From positions 726,965 to 790,964 of the forward strand of contig VXBP01004071.1 of the NCBI GenBank assembly GCA_013400115.1: DNA of 64,000 nt. Direction: 5' to 3'. The position numbers and the translations under genes were made by a program. The number at the start of each line of letters is the position of its first letter. The first letter of the stretch is position 1. Source of the stretch: Rhinopomastus cyanomelas. Lineage: Eukaryota > Chordata > Aves > Bucerotiformes > Rhinopomastidae. The notes under the pieces were generated by a model. That model did not search any database and was not told the DNA's origin. It saw only the letters and a program-made list of their open reading frames with translations. This document shows positions 24,992 to 38,419 of the stretch, one piece after another.

Positions 24992-26121
24992 AACCTTTAG
25001 AAGGGGGTAGGAGTGGAAATTCTGGCAAACCTTACCCTTCCTGGATGTAAATGCTACAGACTTGATGGTAAGAATTAGAGAGCAGCTTACCAGACAGGAA
25101 TGAAGAGGTGTCAGCTTCCCCCATCTTCAGAATTCCTCCTTTTCTCCTGGCCCTCTAAGCACTGAAATCAGCGTCCAGAAGTGAACATCATATCCAGATA
25201 ATGTCTGTTTGCAGGCAGCTCTGAGCTGTGGTTCTGCCACAGGTACTGCAAGCAGATACGGGAGCGGGAGATGTGATCCATGAACACAACTGCTCAGTAA
25301 ATACTTTTCCAGGCTCACAGCTCTCCTAATTTCACCTGTTGTTCATTGGCTTTTCCTTGCAGTTGGTCTTTTTCCCGAAGAATGACTTGTCTGCTCGTTG
25401 CCTACTGAGGTACTGCCTGCCGACATTACTGGGCCAGTTAGTTTAGATTTCTTTCACCTTTTTTGCTTGGGTTTTTTTATTAATTGCTTATTCAGTCTCC
25501 TCCATCTCCTGCCCCAAGAACCCTCCTGCTTTCCAAGCAGATTTTTCTTGTGGTTTTGGGGAGAAGCTGCTCATGAGTTCCTGCAGTTTCTGTGGGACAA
25601 ATCATCCAAGCTGCCATGGCTGCACGCTGAGCCTGCAGACCTGGTGTGTGCTGGGAACTGCTGCAGCTGGAGGCATCAGGGTTCATGAGGAGAGAAGCAT
25701 GATGGCTGTTGAAAACTTCCTTCCAGTTTTAGTCAGTGTTTTGCCAATTAGATCATCCTAGCTGGGAAACGGAGTAGGTTATGTGTTGCCTTTCTGTCTC
25801 TGCTGTTCCTCTTATCTTCCCAAAGCACCATATGAATTAGTCCAAATGACTTTTTATTTCCATAATTTTTCTCCCTCTGCTTTCCCCAGTCTGGTTTTGC
25901 CAGATTTTTTCTCTCGTCTTCCTGATGAGGAGAAAAGTAACTTTGCATGCTCATCTAAACATTTGAGATGAAAGTGGATGAGAACAGAACATGGCAGGCA
26001 AGTTGTACCCATGGTGTAACAACCATTACACCAATTGCTTTAGTTTAGTTCATTCCTGGTAATAAGATCTGCTCAACTTTCAAGGCTCAGCATCGAGGGA
26101 ACTCTCTTTTAAAAGAATAAC

Positions 26122-26149
26122 AAGAAGATATGTTTTAAGATATCTTCTT
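26122..26149 (+). repeat. Perfect 10-bp inverted repeat
   Basis: AAGAAGATAT (26122-26131) and ATATCTTCTT (26140-26149) flank GTTTTAAG. Confidence 0.9.
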
Positions 26150-29100
26150 CAGCCTCGGATAAATTTAAGGGTAGATGACACGTAAGTCTCTTGGGACACA
26201 ACTTTCTGAAGCAAGTAAGATGAGCTTTGCCAGTTACTTTTTCATTAAAGGGGAGTGTGTAGTGCATGTTCAGAGTACATTAATGGCTACATCATCATAA
26301 TGGCTAATCATAAATTAAGTTGTTAAGAGCTGTATGTGATGCTCTCAGATCATTGTAGCCGCGCTGCTTTCATTCTCTGTTTTTAAATGAATCTGGAGTC
26401 AAAAAACTCTGAGGCCAGAGAGGAAACGAAGAGCCGGTTAGCTGGCTGGGAGAGAACAGCAATAAACTTCTGGAGAGAAGAAATAAAGCTTCGTGGTTTT
26501 TATTTCTCTCACCTGATTTTTATGTTTTGTGTCTGTGTTTCCAGTATGATGAGGAGTGTATTCACAAACAGGGGAGAGAACGTGCAGCACGGAGTTAGTC
26601 AAACTCATAAAGTGCCCTATAAAATGGGTGTTTTAATAACAGCAGGAGCAGGAGGGCAGATGTACAGTAAAAAGTGGCTCTGCCTTCTATAACCTGCTGG
26701 TAAGACTCTCTTAGAGCTGACCTGAACTTGGTTAGGTGCTTGCCCTTGCCAAAAAGTGTTGGGTTTGCTGTTTTGTTTTTAATCTGCCTTCCCTTCCACT
26801 CCCGCTATGAACACATGGACCATCTCCAGGCCGGTTGTGTCTTTATCTGCTAGTTCACATCTTAATACAGCTCCTGTCCTACAGCCTCTCCTCAGCATTT
26901 GTCCAGCAACAGCCAAGCTTTCCTCTAATCATTTAGAAAATCAGCTGTATTTAGTGACTAAAAAGATTACTTAGGTCTGAAATCTATCCTTCCCACATGC
27001 TGTTCTCCATTGCTTGTCCAGCTGGTTTAGTTGGCCAGTAGTCAAGTGTGTTGGAGAAGCAAATCCTACATTAGAATACTGACCTTTTCTTTATTACATA
27101 GCTAATTTCATCCCAAGAGTTGGGGCAGCTTTCCTTTACAGAATGTGCTCCCTCATCTGTTTTTGTCAATTCCAGAAGACGTTGCCAAAGTTCCCATCTC
27201 CATCTATTAGCCTTTGCCACGAGAAGAATCCAGCTTTGCTTTGACAGAAGATGATTTATTTGGTAGCCTTTGAAGAGTCCTGACAGTACCGTGTATACTG
27301 GTTTATGTTTTCTCTTTCGAGCCCCTCCAGATCAAGTGCCACATGCACTTACGGAGAGTAAAACCCACTGGGATGTTATTGCAGCTCAGGAGGAACCACA
27401 GTTCCACAAGTTGGCCGATCGCTGGTTTTGAAGTTAGAAATAGTTTGCCATCATTATAAACACCTGGTGGGCTAGATACACGTTTTAGGTAGAATTAGCT
27501 GCTTGGTTTGCTTTCTGTAATGGAAGAGGATGAAGATGTGCAAAACTACAGCTCTTGAGCCTGTTTTTATCCTGGCTTAGATGACTGAGAGTAGTGAGTA
27601 AACAGAGCCCCAGTTATTTCAAAACAGCACACCATCGTCCCGCCACCTGTTTAAACAGCATTTTACAGCTGACAGTCATCCCCTGGAAAGGTCCCTCTTC
27701 CAGGACATATTTGATGTTTGAAGTTTAAAGTGTGAAATTGCATACCTGTCGGGTTTGGTGTCCAGTTGTGCTTCTGGCTCTCCTGTGCACCTTAGTTTAT
27801 TCACCGATGATTTGGCGTCTGGGGCTCGCTTGTCTCGCAGCAGTGTTTGCAGGGCTGCTAAGTTAAGGAGATTCTTCCAGTAAAAACTGGTTCTAAACAT
27901 CTGAAAAAACTGGACAACATTCAGGTCCATCCAGCAACATCCAGGATGGGCGTCAATGGCCTGTGTCCATAATGGTTATTGACAGCAAGAACCATGGCAG
28001 GATTTTCACAAGGGCTGGAACGGGAGGGTTTTTTGTCCTCATCTGCCTTAAGTTTGTGCAGGGAGCTGTGAATTGCTGCTTTTTTATTTAAGCCTAAGCT
28101 CTTACTTAGCATCCAGCTGTATGAACAAGCGATTTAACAGTGAGCTAATATGTGGATTTACAAAAAGAGGAGTTTCTCTGTGGTTGTTGGCTGTGTGTCT
28201 GGTTTAACAGCAGTAAGTGCAGAACAGCTCACCCTGCCTCCAGCTGAAGGTGCCCTGCACCCCACAGCAGGGGTGAGGGGTGAAGGTGGGCAGTTGTAAC
28301 GGAGCAGCTGAGTCCCTTAAAACCTGTGCCCTCATTTCCAACGTGTTTAGGAAGGATGGGGATGTTTCTTTCTTACTGGTCAGTGTTTCTGACTGCCATG
28401 AGCTTCAGTCCCATCAGTACTTCCATCGGGTGTACAGCAGAGCACCCCGTCGTTCTTTTCTGTTCACACCGTGACACAGTGTTGTTCAGTTACTCCCAAT
28501 AATTCTTGTAAGACTTCACAAAAACAGGAAACACGGCTGAACGTTGTGGAGCATGTCTTCAGAATGTGAGAAACCAGGAAGGTGGGTTTTGGGCTGGCAG
28601 GTGGCTCGGTGCCGCTGCATCGTCGGTGTGCCTCCCTCATATCGCCGCGTCGCCACAGGGCCTGGTGCTGGCCGATTACAACTCTGTAGCCAGTCATCTT
28701 CGATTTATTTGAACCTGTTTCCTCAGTCTACTGAGCTTTCTCTGGCGAACGTCAATTCTGAGACACAGCAATTCCTCAGAACCTCTACTCCATCGGATGG
28801 TTCGATCTAGGAGAAATTTAGCTGGAGGCGCTTAGACAAAAAAGAAATATTGTGGCTGGGGAAGCATTTAAGTTGGAGGAGGCAGCCAGGGCTGTTTTAT
28901 TACTTAGACCTCTGTCACCTGTGATGACCCATGAGAGTGGAGAATATTGATCGCTTGTCACTCACGGCATTCAGTAGATTGCATTGACAAAGCTTGTCAG
29001 GCCTCTAATAGCGGGGTTAGTGGCCTTGGCGGCAACCCAGGGGAAAACTCTGCAGTGCCTATTACTTGGCGGCCTTTAACTCTTACGGAATTGGGAGTGA

Positions 29101-31378
29101 ACGGTGACAAAAGTGAGGGAATCATTTTGTAGTTACAAATGCCCTTTCCTGCCCTGCGCTTTGTTTTGGGTTTAATTTCCTTTGCTTCTAGACCTCTTGT
29201 CCTCATCAGCCGTGCTGCTTTAGCTAAGGCAGGGAGATCGGCTGGAGGTGTTTGCCTCTTCCACCAGCATCTCCAGCCCTTGCATGAACACCAGAGTTCT
29301 TGGAGAAGCCGCCTGGTCCCTCAGTCCTATAGCTGCTGTACGTTGTCGTATGTTCTTACAAAGGGGATGGAGAGAGAGAGATACAGAGCCCAAAGCTGAG
29401 CTTGATACCTGCAGCCACTTAAAAATACAGTTATCAATCACCACAGAGTGAAAGCTAGTGAACCGTAGCAGATCTGTATTTATCCTCATGTCTCTGTCAC
29501 CGCCACTAGCTCTTGTTACAAAGATAGAAACATACTGTGGTGAATTTATCTTGCCTTGACTTTATCTTCCCTGTCATGTCTGTGTAGGAGTAGGACTTGA
29601 TTGTTTAAAAAAATAAAAATATATATAGTGGAGGAAGGAGGAGGAGAAGGCCTGTGGCAGTTGGACTGGGTGGCTATTATAGGTCTCTTCCAAATGAAAT
29701 ATTCTCTTTATTCTTCAGTGTGCAGCCGAGCTGCACGTGTAGGGTGCTGGCACTGCACAACTCTTCAGATGTATCTGTGGCTGTTGTTGGTGTCTCTAAC
29801 CTCTTTGTATTTAAACCTGAAGACAGAAAATTGGCAGTGTTGGGAGGTCAGGGTGTTGAGGAAGGCCAGACTGAGTTTCTGACCTGAGGACGGTGCCACA
29901 CCTCAGTGTAAAATACTCACGTCTCCCTGACTGCCTGGGAATGGCGTCATGTGCTGTGTTAGCTGCACACAGTGTGAGACGGCCAGGTATCGAGAGTCAT
30001 TTCCTAAGTCACTCAGAGGAGTAAGGAGCTCAGGAATGAGTCAGTGCATGCAAATAATTGCCAAGATTTGGTGTTCACTTGGATTCTCCATCTCTATTGC
30101 ATTTCTTTTAGAGTGACTGGGCAGAAGCGACCCTGCTGGCAGATCCCTGCTTCCATGACCCTCTGTCAGTTCCCAGCAGCAGCTCAGTGTGAGCGCTGGG
30201 TTCTGCACGTGGGGGAGGTTGGGGAAGGTTTCTGGTCAACAAGATTGAAGCTTCCAGTGAGATGACTTTTTTCCTATTTGTTTTTTCCTGTGGGGTTTTT
30301 TTGTTGGCTTTTTTTTACTCCAGTTCCATGCTCATATCTGTTGTGGAGTGACAGAGACAAGTGGCACTTAAGACAAGCAGTTCTCATCAGTCTTTTCAAG
30401 GAAACATGGCCAATTGTGTGTCCGAAGGGCATTCTGTGTAGAAACTCACCACCAGGGAGGCTGATAGCATTGCATCTCAGTTTTAACTCAGCTGCAGTGG
30501 GTATCCATTGAGAAGGTCCCCAGCTGGAGCTTAGGAACGTAGCTGAACTTTTCCAAAGCAAAAGAGGAGATTAGGGCTGGAAGGATCTTCATGTTCCTCC
30601 TTCCCCAACTTTTTAGACCAAACACTGTGGTTTGCGTCCAGTAATTTTCTTTGATATTTGTAGAGAGGGTATGAAGGGACAGAAAATAATCGGCCTCTCT
30701 CTGACGGTTATTCAAGGAGTTGGCAAGAAGTGGATAGTTTGAGCTCGTGTGAGATCTGCTGATCCATATTGAATTGGGGTGCATTCAACTGCAAAATCAC
30801 GACCATGTCAAAACCCAGTGTGACTTCTGAGCCTCCTGTGGGGACTGAAATGGCTTTTTTCCCCACAGTGCTCCAACTGCAACAGACTGACAGCAATTGG
30901 GCAACGCGCATCCTCAGCTCATGAAGCAGTTGTCTTCTCCCCCCAAAATACCTAATCACATAGCTGCTCATCGTTCCTTCCTCCTCCATAGCAGACCACG
31001 CTGCACCACAGCATCCTCAGAGCTCCTCAGTGTGCTGCTTTCAGACATTAAAGCCACTGACAGTTTGGTTTCAGAGATGCTTTCTAGACTTTAATGGTGA
31101 TGCTCATGTATCTGAGCAGCAAAAATGGAACCTAGCAGATGTAAATGTGGGAGAAATAGATGCTGTAGTAATTTAGACAGGTTTGTGATGATGGTGATCC
31201 AGCCTGATCAGAGTTTAATGCACATCTGAAAAGTGAGCGTGCTTCTGAAAGGTAAACACGCACCAAAATGGTTCTCGGTGTCACTACTTGGAAACTTTCT
31301 GTAAGAAGGATGAGGCCAGACACCAGACATCAAGGAGAGCTTTGCTGCCAAAGTATTTCCCTTCTTGCTATCCCTGGT

Positions 31379-31776
31379 TCTGGAGAATAAATCTTACGAA
31401 GACTGATTGAATAAGCTGGGGCTGTTTAGTTTGAAGAAGAGGAGGCTGAGGGGAGACCTCATTGCTCGCTACAACTGACTCAAATGACACTGTAGAGAGG
31501 TGGGTGCTGGTCACTTCTCACAGGTCATTAGTCACAGAACAAGAGGGAACAGCCTGAGGCTGCACCAGGGGAGGCTTAGGCTGGACAATAGGGAACATTT
31601 TTTTTACTGAAAGAGTAGTCAGGGATGGGGTTGAGTCACCATCCCTGGAGATGTTTAAAGGTCATTTAGATGTGGTGTTGGGTAATCTGATTTGGAGGTG
31701 AACTGAGTAGACTAGGGTTGATGGTTGGACTTGATGATCCCAAGGGTCTTTTCCAACCTGAATGATTCTGTGATCT
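31379..31776 (+). mobile_element. CR1 LINE fragment, 3' end
   Basis: It starts in the ORF2 coding part (TTGAAGAAGAGGAGGCTGAG, GGGAGACCTCATTGC). It continues through AACAAGAGGGAACAGCCTG and CATCCCTGGAGATGTTTAAAG and ends TTTTCCAACCTGAATGATTC. It shares variants with 13989-14280. Tail repeats are reduced to one and a half units. Confidence 0.94.
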
Positions 31777-34700
31777 GCAGCCATCAAGACCTTCAGCTCT
31801 GTCTCAGGATTTAGAGGCTTTGCATCTACTGACCAGTTCTCCGGTTGTTCCTATTTTCTGTGAGAGATAAGAGCCTTTCAACTTCAGTAGGAAGGGTACT
31901 GAGAATGACATGTCTTCCTCTGCCTACCTAAGCCCGGGCTAGCTGGCGGAGAGAAGAAATTAATTACCTGTGCAACTTTGTCCCAAATTGAAACCTAGCT
32001 CCAGAAAACAGATGCCTGGCATATTAATTCACCATATCGCATTGAGCCTCGAGTTGGAGCTCTCTGTGAAGGGTTTTGTAATTCATATAACCTGAAATCA
32101 TTTACACCTAATTAGATTTTGTCAACTGAATAATTCTGTCTCATGCTGCTTCCACCGAATAATTTAAGGAACTTCATTTTACCCTCAAAATAGTTGTAAA
32201 TGTCACATTAATTTTGTTGACATGAGCAACATATAGGGGAGCCACTTGGTAGAACTGTTTGTCAGCTGAGTGTGGTATGGGCTTTTCACATCAGGCCCAA
32301 TGCAGAGATGGGCATCTTCTCTGCTGGTACTGTGTGCAAGCTGTTAGTCCTGTGTTGGTTTTTATGATAAAATGCAAAACCTGGTATGTCAGAGGCTGGT
32401 GATAGCTTGTGTGCCTTGGATAACCCAGGCATTGCAGCTCCTCCTTTGCAGTCTTTCAAAGAGTTGATATGACTGGCATCACTTGTGGTTGCATTTCTCA
32501 CCAACCAGAGTGGTCAGGTCCTGGCTCTGGACACCTCAGGGGAAGCCTTTGGTGAGGGCCCAGATTGCGCTGAGGACTTTAAGTCTAGAGGTACTTGAGC
32601 AGACCTGCATGTGATCAGAAGGACGGATGGAAAGCCATCGGCTCATTTCACCATCACAACACTGACAATGTGTTGTTTGGATGCCTTTGATGTCTGTTTG
32701 ATGTTTCAGTTAGGGTGGTCAGCACATGGACTTAATGCTAGCAAGGAATTCCAGGAAGTTGTCATGGGTGTGGAACTGTGAAATGACCCGTTGGCCACCC
32801 ATGAGTGGCTTCCTGAGGGAACCATTCCCCACATCTCCCAGATCTGGCCCAAGTCATGTCCAAAGGAGCTTGGTATGAAGCCCAGCTGAAGTATGTGCTG
32901 GGGGCAACGGAGATTATTCAGTGGGAGCTGGTAATTGGATTTGCTGACATGAGATATTAATTTTATGCTTTTCATATTAAAAAGTAAAGTAAAATTTAAA
33001 CTTGTGTAATTATATGCACTCAGATGAGCTTGTTACACAGATGTTAAGAATTATCTACACTTACGTTTGTTATGTGGTTATTTCTTTTATTAAGATGCTT
33101 GAAAGCTTGTTGCTTGGTATTGAAGACCACAGGTTAAGCCCTCCACTGGATTGTTATGTGCTAAATAAATACAGTCTATTTGCTGTATTCAAATTAGGGT
33201 GGATAACAAACATGAAAGCAGAAGGCTTGAATCTGTAAGAAAATGTTGTAATAGATTTCTGGACAAAATTAAATGTCTCAAAAAATTAAAAGAACCTGAG
33301 ATAAGGGGTATCCATCAGAATTCCTGTAAGGTGACATTCAAACCTCCTCTAATATCTGTGACATTTGAAATGTTACTCTTATTCTCTGTTTTTTGTGGAA
33401 TAGTTAATCTGTGTTTACAGCTGAGTAACTGATACAGGACGTGGACTAGAAAGCCTCACAGTGCTGCTACCTTGACAGTGCTGTCCATGCTGGAATTTTC
33501 ACTTTGTCTCCTGATAGACCAGACTGTTCTACTGATGCTCACAGTTTGTAGGGCAATGTGCCGTGGCACCGGACCAGAAGCTTTTTACTCATTTTTGTAA
33601 AAGAATAGAAATGTTACGATGAAGGATTCAAGGAAATGATGTCTCCAAGGGCTGGGCTTTTGGTCATTTGGAAAGTATTTCTTGGGGAGCCAAACTCAGA
33701 TCCTGTGCTGCCAAGTGCCAGAATACCTGCTGTTGTCTTCTGAGCCTTGGTTTTGGCTTTAGGCTTTGAATGTGAGGTATAACCTGTTCTAATTTAGTCC
33801 TTTTGTGAAACCCAGCATTGGCCTGGACTCTCAACTGAGTCAGTCGGTACCAGCACTCCAGAGCTCTTCCCCACTCACTTGCCATTGCGAGGGCAATGGC
33901 CCATCCAGTCCCCTTTCCCTCCCATCTTCCCAGACGTGGTAGGATGGACAGTGTGAAATAACAGCTGTTCCTTGTCTGATCACACTTGATCACTGAATGT
34001 GTTTGAAGAGCTGGAGGACCTGAAGGTGGAGCAGGAGGCAGAACACTGGCCAGCTGTCAGTGTGTGAAGCAGTCCTGTTTTCCATTTAATAAATGGGAAA
34101 TCTGCACTTAGCCCCACTCTCTGAAAGCACAGACCTACTTCTGAGTAAATTCGGCCTCCATGGACATGACCAAGTAGGAGAACAAGTCTTTAGACACCCT
34201 TCCGTTGATTATTGAGGCTTCTTTGCAGCTTTGCTGAATGTTGTCATTTAACTGAGCCTGCTGAGCTTTAATCAGCTTTAATGATGGGGTTTCATACTGG
34301 GTAACATTGTGCTAGTTTATTGGGTTTTCACTCTGCTTCATCACATTTCTTCTCTTTGAATAGGTGGCAGATAGTCTGTCACGTTAACTATGCTTTTTCT
34401 CAACTCTCTTTCCGAGCAGCCTCTGTTGTAATGGCGTCTTGATCTATTCTATGCTCTTCTTGGTGCCTCAGGGAGTGTGAGTAGATGGTTCCTCTGGATG
34501 GGTGGGGTGCGCACAGGGACCTGTTTGAGATGCGGCACTGACTAATCTGCAGATGAGCCTGTTCATGCCATCACCTTGAAGTTCTTGTTGTACCTGAATT
34601 GGTACCTGAAGCATTTGAAGGGATGTGTTCAGGGCTCTGCTTTCTTCAAGGGTTGTTGTCTGGCTGTTTCTGGTTTTGGCCCCAACTTTCACCCTCCCTC

Positions 34701-35739
34701 TTTTAGCTGAGTGGGTGAAAGACTGTATATTTGCTCTCTATTAAATCCTGATCCTACAGGATCTTTAATGCATCCCAGCTTGGGTGTTGTGAGGCACTTT
34801 CAGTGCCCTCAGGGGGATTGGTGTTTAGGCACATTTGTAAAATTCATTTTGAAATGGGTGTGTTGCAAATTAATTTAACTGGGCTTCTGTTTCAGCAAGA
34901 AAACTGCAAATTAGAAGGTAACCTGTTTGGAGATACTCTCAACTGTTGGATAGTAGCAGGATGAGGTAGCGAATGTGCCAGGCTTGGTTCAGACCTAGTT
35001 TGTGCCAGGTTTTACTCACCTTCATCCAAAGCAGGTAGAAAAAGTATGCACAGCCCAATGTGTGTCTAAGGAAAGCATTTTGAACAGATATAAAAACCCG
35101 TTTAGACAGACTTCAGTTTGCTTTACCGTGAGTGCTTAGGTCCTGCTGCCTCTGTACAGGCGCTGCAGGTTCTTGTGGCCAGTGACTTAGCTGGAAAATC
35201 AGCAAGGCATCAGGATGGTTGCTGCTGCGGACGCCAAACTTTCCTGTCTCACTAGAAGAACAGCAAAATTGTGATCCTCTGGGCAAATATTTATTAATTT
35301 AGGAAAGGAAAACAAACTCTTTTTACCAAGCAACCTTTGATCTTTCACTCTGATGTTTTACATTCACCACCTGTAGAGATTGATGTCCATTAACTTGCAT
35401 TTGAAATAAAGCATCTCTGATAGATGATTATTGATTTAACACCTTCCAGGTAGGGGAAGACTTACTGTGGCCAGATACAAGGTCTTCTAAGTTTGATTTT
35501 TTTTTTTCCTTCTTCTAAAAATTGCATTTTTATTTCCTTGTTCCTTTTGTCTATCATCTCGAGCCACAAATCCCATGGAAATGCCATGGCTGTCAGTGTC
35601 CTGTGTAACTCACATTTTGAGAATCTAATCCTACTGGCAGCAGGTCTTACACAGATACAATGCTTCAGTGCCATCACATGAATTATTGTGGCAGTAGATA
35701 CAGACAGGCCATGTTCAGAGCCACCAGGTCCTGCATAAT
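31777..35739. other. Unique intronic sequence with CNE-like block
   Basis: No gene is recognised. 31930-32250 is rich in ATTA/TAAT motifs (GAAATTAATTACCTGTGC, TATTAATTCACCATAT, CACCTAATTAGATTTTG) and contains no repeat, which fits a homeodomain-bound conserved element. 32950-33420 is plain AT-rich sequence. Confidence 0.5.
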
Positions 35740-36014
35740 TTCACAGGATCACAGAATGTCAGGAGTTGGAAGGGTCCTTGAAAGACTCTCTAGTCCAACC
35801 CCCTTGCCGGAGCAGGATCCCCTAGATTGGGTCACACAGGAACATCCAGGTGGGTTTTGAAAGTCTCCAGAGCAGAAAACTCCACAGCTTCTCTGGGCAG
35901 CCTCTTCCAGTGCTCTGTCACCCTCATAGAAAAGAAGTTTCTCCTTATGTTTACATGGCACCTCCTATACTCCAGCTTCCACCTGTTGCCCCTTGTTCTA
36001 TCACTGGATGCCAT
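35740..36014 (-). mobile_element. CR1 LINE fragment, 3' end
   Basis: TCACAGGATCACAGAATG, GGAAGGGTCCTTGAAAGAC, GGTCACACAGGAACATCC and CACCTGTTGCCCCTTG. On the - strand, VTEHWKRLPREAVEFSALE marks the ORF2 tail. It is the common subfamily. Confidence 0.93.
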
Positions 36015-37622
36015 CTTCTATAATTTCCTGAGAAGAGCTGAGGAAGATTTAACATCAGGACATTTATACTGTGTTATCAGTAGGTCAGCTTAGGACCCGT
36101 AGAGTATCCACCGAATCATTCAGGAATTGGTGGGTGGACCACACTGGAATTGTGTTAACACTGCTGTTAAAAAAACAAACTAAAATGGAAAATAAAACAT
36201 TTAAAAAAACAAAGAAGATGCAAATTCTAACAGTGGGGGTTTTTTATAAGAGATGTTAGTCCTGATGGACCTAGAAGAACCTGTGTTGGCACTCGAGTTT
36301 CTCATGTTGAGCACATTGTGGCTACAGGGCTAATTCATAAGGCTTTTCAAATGACTCCCCCCTAGTTCTTGTGTGGTACCAAAGGAGCCCATGTCCTGTT
36401 TCTGAGCGGCTAAAATCCTCCTTGTGGAAGCATTTGTTTATCATATTACAGCTTCGCATGAGCTGAGCTCAAGCCTGACCCGATGTTAAGTGTCTGTGGT
36501 AGATTTCATTACATCCCTATACTGGAAGTCCTGCCAATATACTGGCAGCAAAATCCTAGTGGAAAATAAATGGCAATAAAAAAGAGAAATGATAGCCTCT
36601 GTGAGTGGTGAGGAGCAGAGCTTTATTGAGACCGGACAGCCCTGGAGATGTCACTTGGCACACAGACACAGCCTACGAGAGTGCAAGTGAAAGCTGATAT
36701 TGGAGTAACGAGTCTGTGCCACAGGCAGGGGAATAATTTAATTAATTGCATCGAAATTTCTTTGATGAATAGTTATGTGGTGATAAGCATGAGGTCGAAC
36801 AGTAGAATGAGTTTGAGCTTTTTAATGGGCCAGCACAGCTGCAGTTTTGGAAGCATTCCCAATTTGTTGGGGATTTTTATTTTCCCTCTCTCAGTTTCCC
36901 AGCCCTGGCTCTGTCTCCCGCTGTCTCTGCGCAGCCACGGCCGGGCGTGCACGTGCACACACGCGGCCAGTCTCTGCTCCTCAGCCCCTGCCTCGCGCCC
37001 GCCCGGCTTGGAGAGCTGGCCAAAGCCACTTGGCTAAGGTAGCCGCTTGGAAATCAATGCCAGATTGAAAGGAAATTGTAGGATGGTTTCTTTATGAATC
37101 CTGCATTTTTTTCCTGTGATGCTTTTCACAGGGCCTCTGCTCCAACTGGTGTATGAAGATTTTAATAAAACTTGTCTGGTCTCCGGAGGAAGAGGTTTGT
37201 CTTTGTTGTTGGAGAGCTGGAGGGAAGGGAGCAGTGCGATGCAGCTGGAAGCTGCGCAGTAATCCTGTGATTCCTGGGTCGTATTTTCAGACAGATCAAT
37301 TACTCCTGGCTGTAACCAACCTCCAGCCATTTCCTTGCTGTGCAGGGTGGTGTTTACAGTCGCTCGGATGCTGCTGCTTGACGTAACCTCCTGACTTTAT
37401 AGAACTGGAGCTGTAAATATCACCCGTTAGACCTGTGGCCACCGTCAACTCTGCTTTACCAGGAGTCATTAACTGAAGAATTAGGGGACAGAGTTGTGGG
37501 TGGTACTGGCTGTCTGGCAGTTATATTTAGCACCGCTCTGTCCGATGCTCTGTGTGAGACTGCAGCGTGCTGGGTGTGAGTTACTGGATGGGTTGTGCAT
37601 GGCTGTACAGCAGTTGCCTTTG
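36015..37622. other. Unique intronic sequence with a small GC-rich, CpG-containing patch
   Basis: 36900-37060 is GC-rich with several CpGs (CCACGGCCGGGCGTGC, CTCGCGCCCGCCCGGC) and the 12-bp palindrome GTGCACGTGCAC (36947-36958, with a CACGTG core). No exon is recognised. An enhancer or minor promoter is possible but unproven. Confidence 0.45.
36947..36958 (+). promoter_or_regulatory. Palindromic E-box site in GC-rich patch
   Basis: GTGCACGTGCAC is self-complementary with a central CACGTG, a bHLH-type motif. It is sequence evidence only. Confidence 0.3.
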
Positions 37623-37888
37623 TCACAGAGTCATAGAATCATTCAGCTTGGAAAGGACCTCTAAGATCATCAAGTCCAACCTTCAACCCAACACCTCCAT
37701 GACCATGACATGTCCCAAAGTGCCACATCTACTCACCTTTGGAATATCTCTGGGATGGGGACTCCCCCACTGCCCTGAGCAGCATGTTCCAATGTCTAAC
37801 TACTCTTTCACTGACAAAATTTTTCCGAATTTCAAATCGGAACTCGCCCTGCCAGAATTTGTGCCGTTTCCTCTTGTCCTGTCATCGA
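37623..37888 (-). mobile_element. CR1 LINE fragment, 3' end
   Basis: TCACAGAGTCATAGAATC, TTGGAAAGGACCTCTAAGATC, CAACCCAACACCTCC and CTCTTGTCCTGTCATC. It is a separate subfamily with the CAACACCTCCATGACCATGACATGTCC-type 3' UTR variant (given in parts). Confidence 0.92.
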
Positions 37889-38419
37889 GAGAGAAGCCAC
37901 TATGTGGTGTGGTAGGAGGTGGGACAGACCACGGGGAAAGAAGTCGATGCCCCTCCAGGGATACATCCCTGAAAGTTTGCTCAGCAAAAGAGGAGACCCC
38001 TGTGCTGTTATCCCAGGCTTGCAGCCAGTGAGTAGGTTGCCAAAACGGATATGAACTCCGTGCGGAATGAAAGCAAACACGTAAATGGCTGATAAAACCT
38101 GTCAGCATCAAAACATTGTTTTCAAATGCAGCAGAGCTGTGCAGACACCCTTGGTTGTACATTTCGGACTTTTACTGCTCTTTTTTTGAAAAATTAGAGT
38201 AATAGCATGTTGCTCTCCAACAACAGCTTCCCACTGAGGTACGCTCTGTGCCTTGCGAATGTTCATTTATTGAGCCGTGGAAGCTGAGACCCGGCTCCCA
38301 GCCCAGTCACAGCCATCGCGTGGGCCTTCCTTCTGGTAAATAACAACTTGATCTCTCATAGCAAAAGCAATAAATATACAAGGACTTTGTTTGGGTTTCA
38401 GTAGCTTGTGGCATGGCCT

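Larger units (their letters stand above)
20279..31378. other. 11-kb intron block without recognisable transposon
   Basis: No CR1 or other repeat is seen across this whole interval, unlike the rest of the window. It holds the long hairpin at 21175-21277, short perfect inverted repeats at 24966-24991 and 26122-26149, and AT-rich, CNE-like sequence (for example 24090-24480). No exon is recognised; open frames here lack family signatures. Confidence 0.55.
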
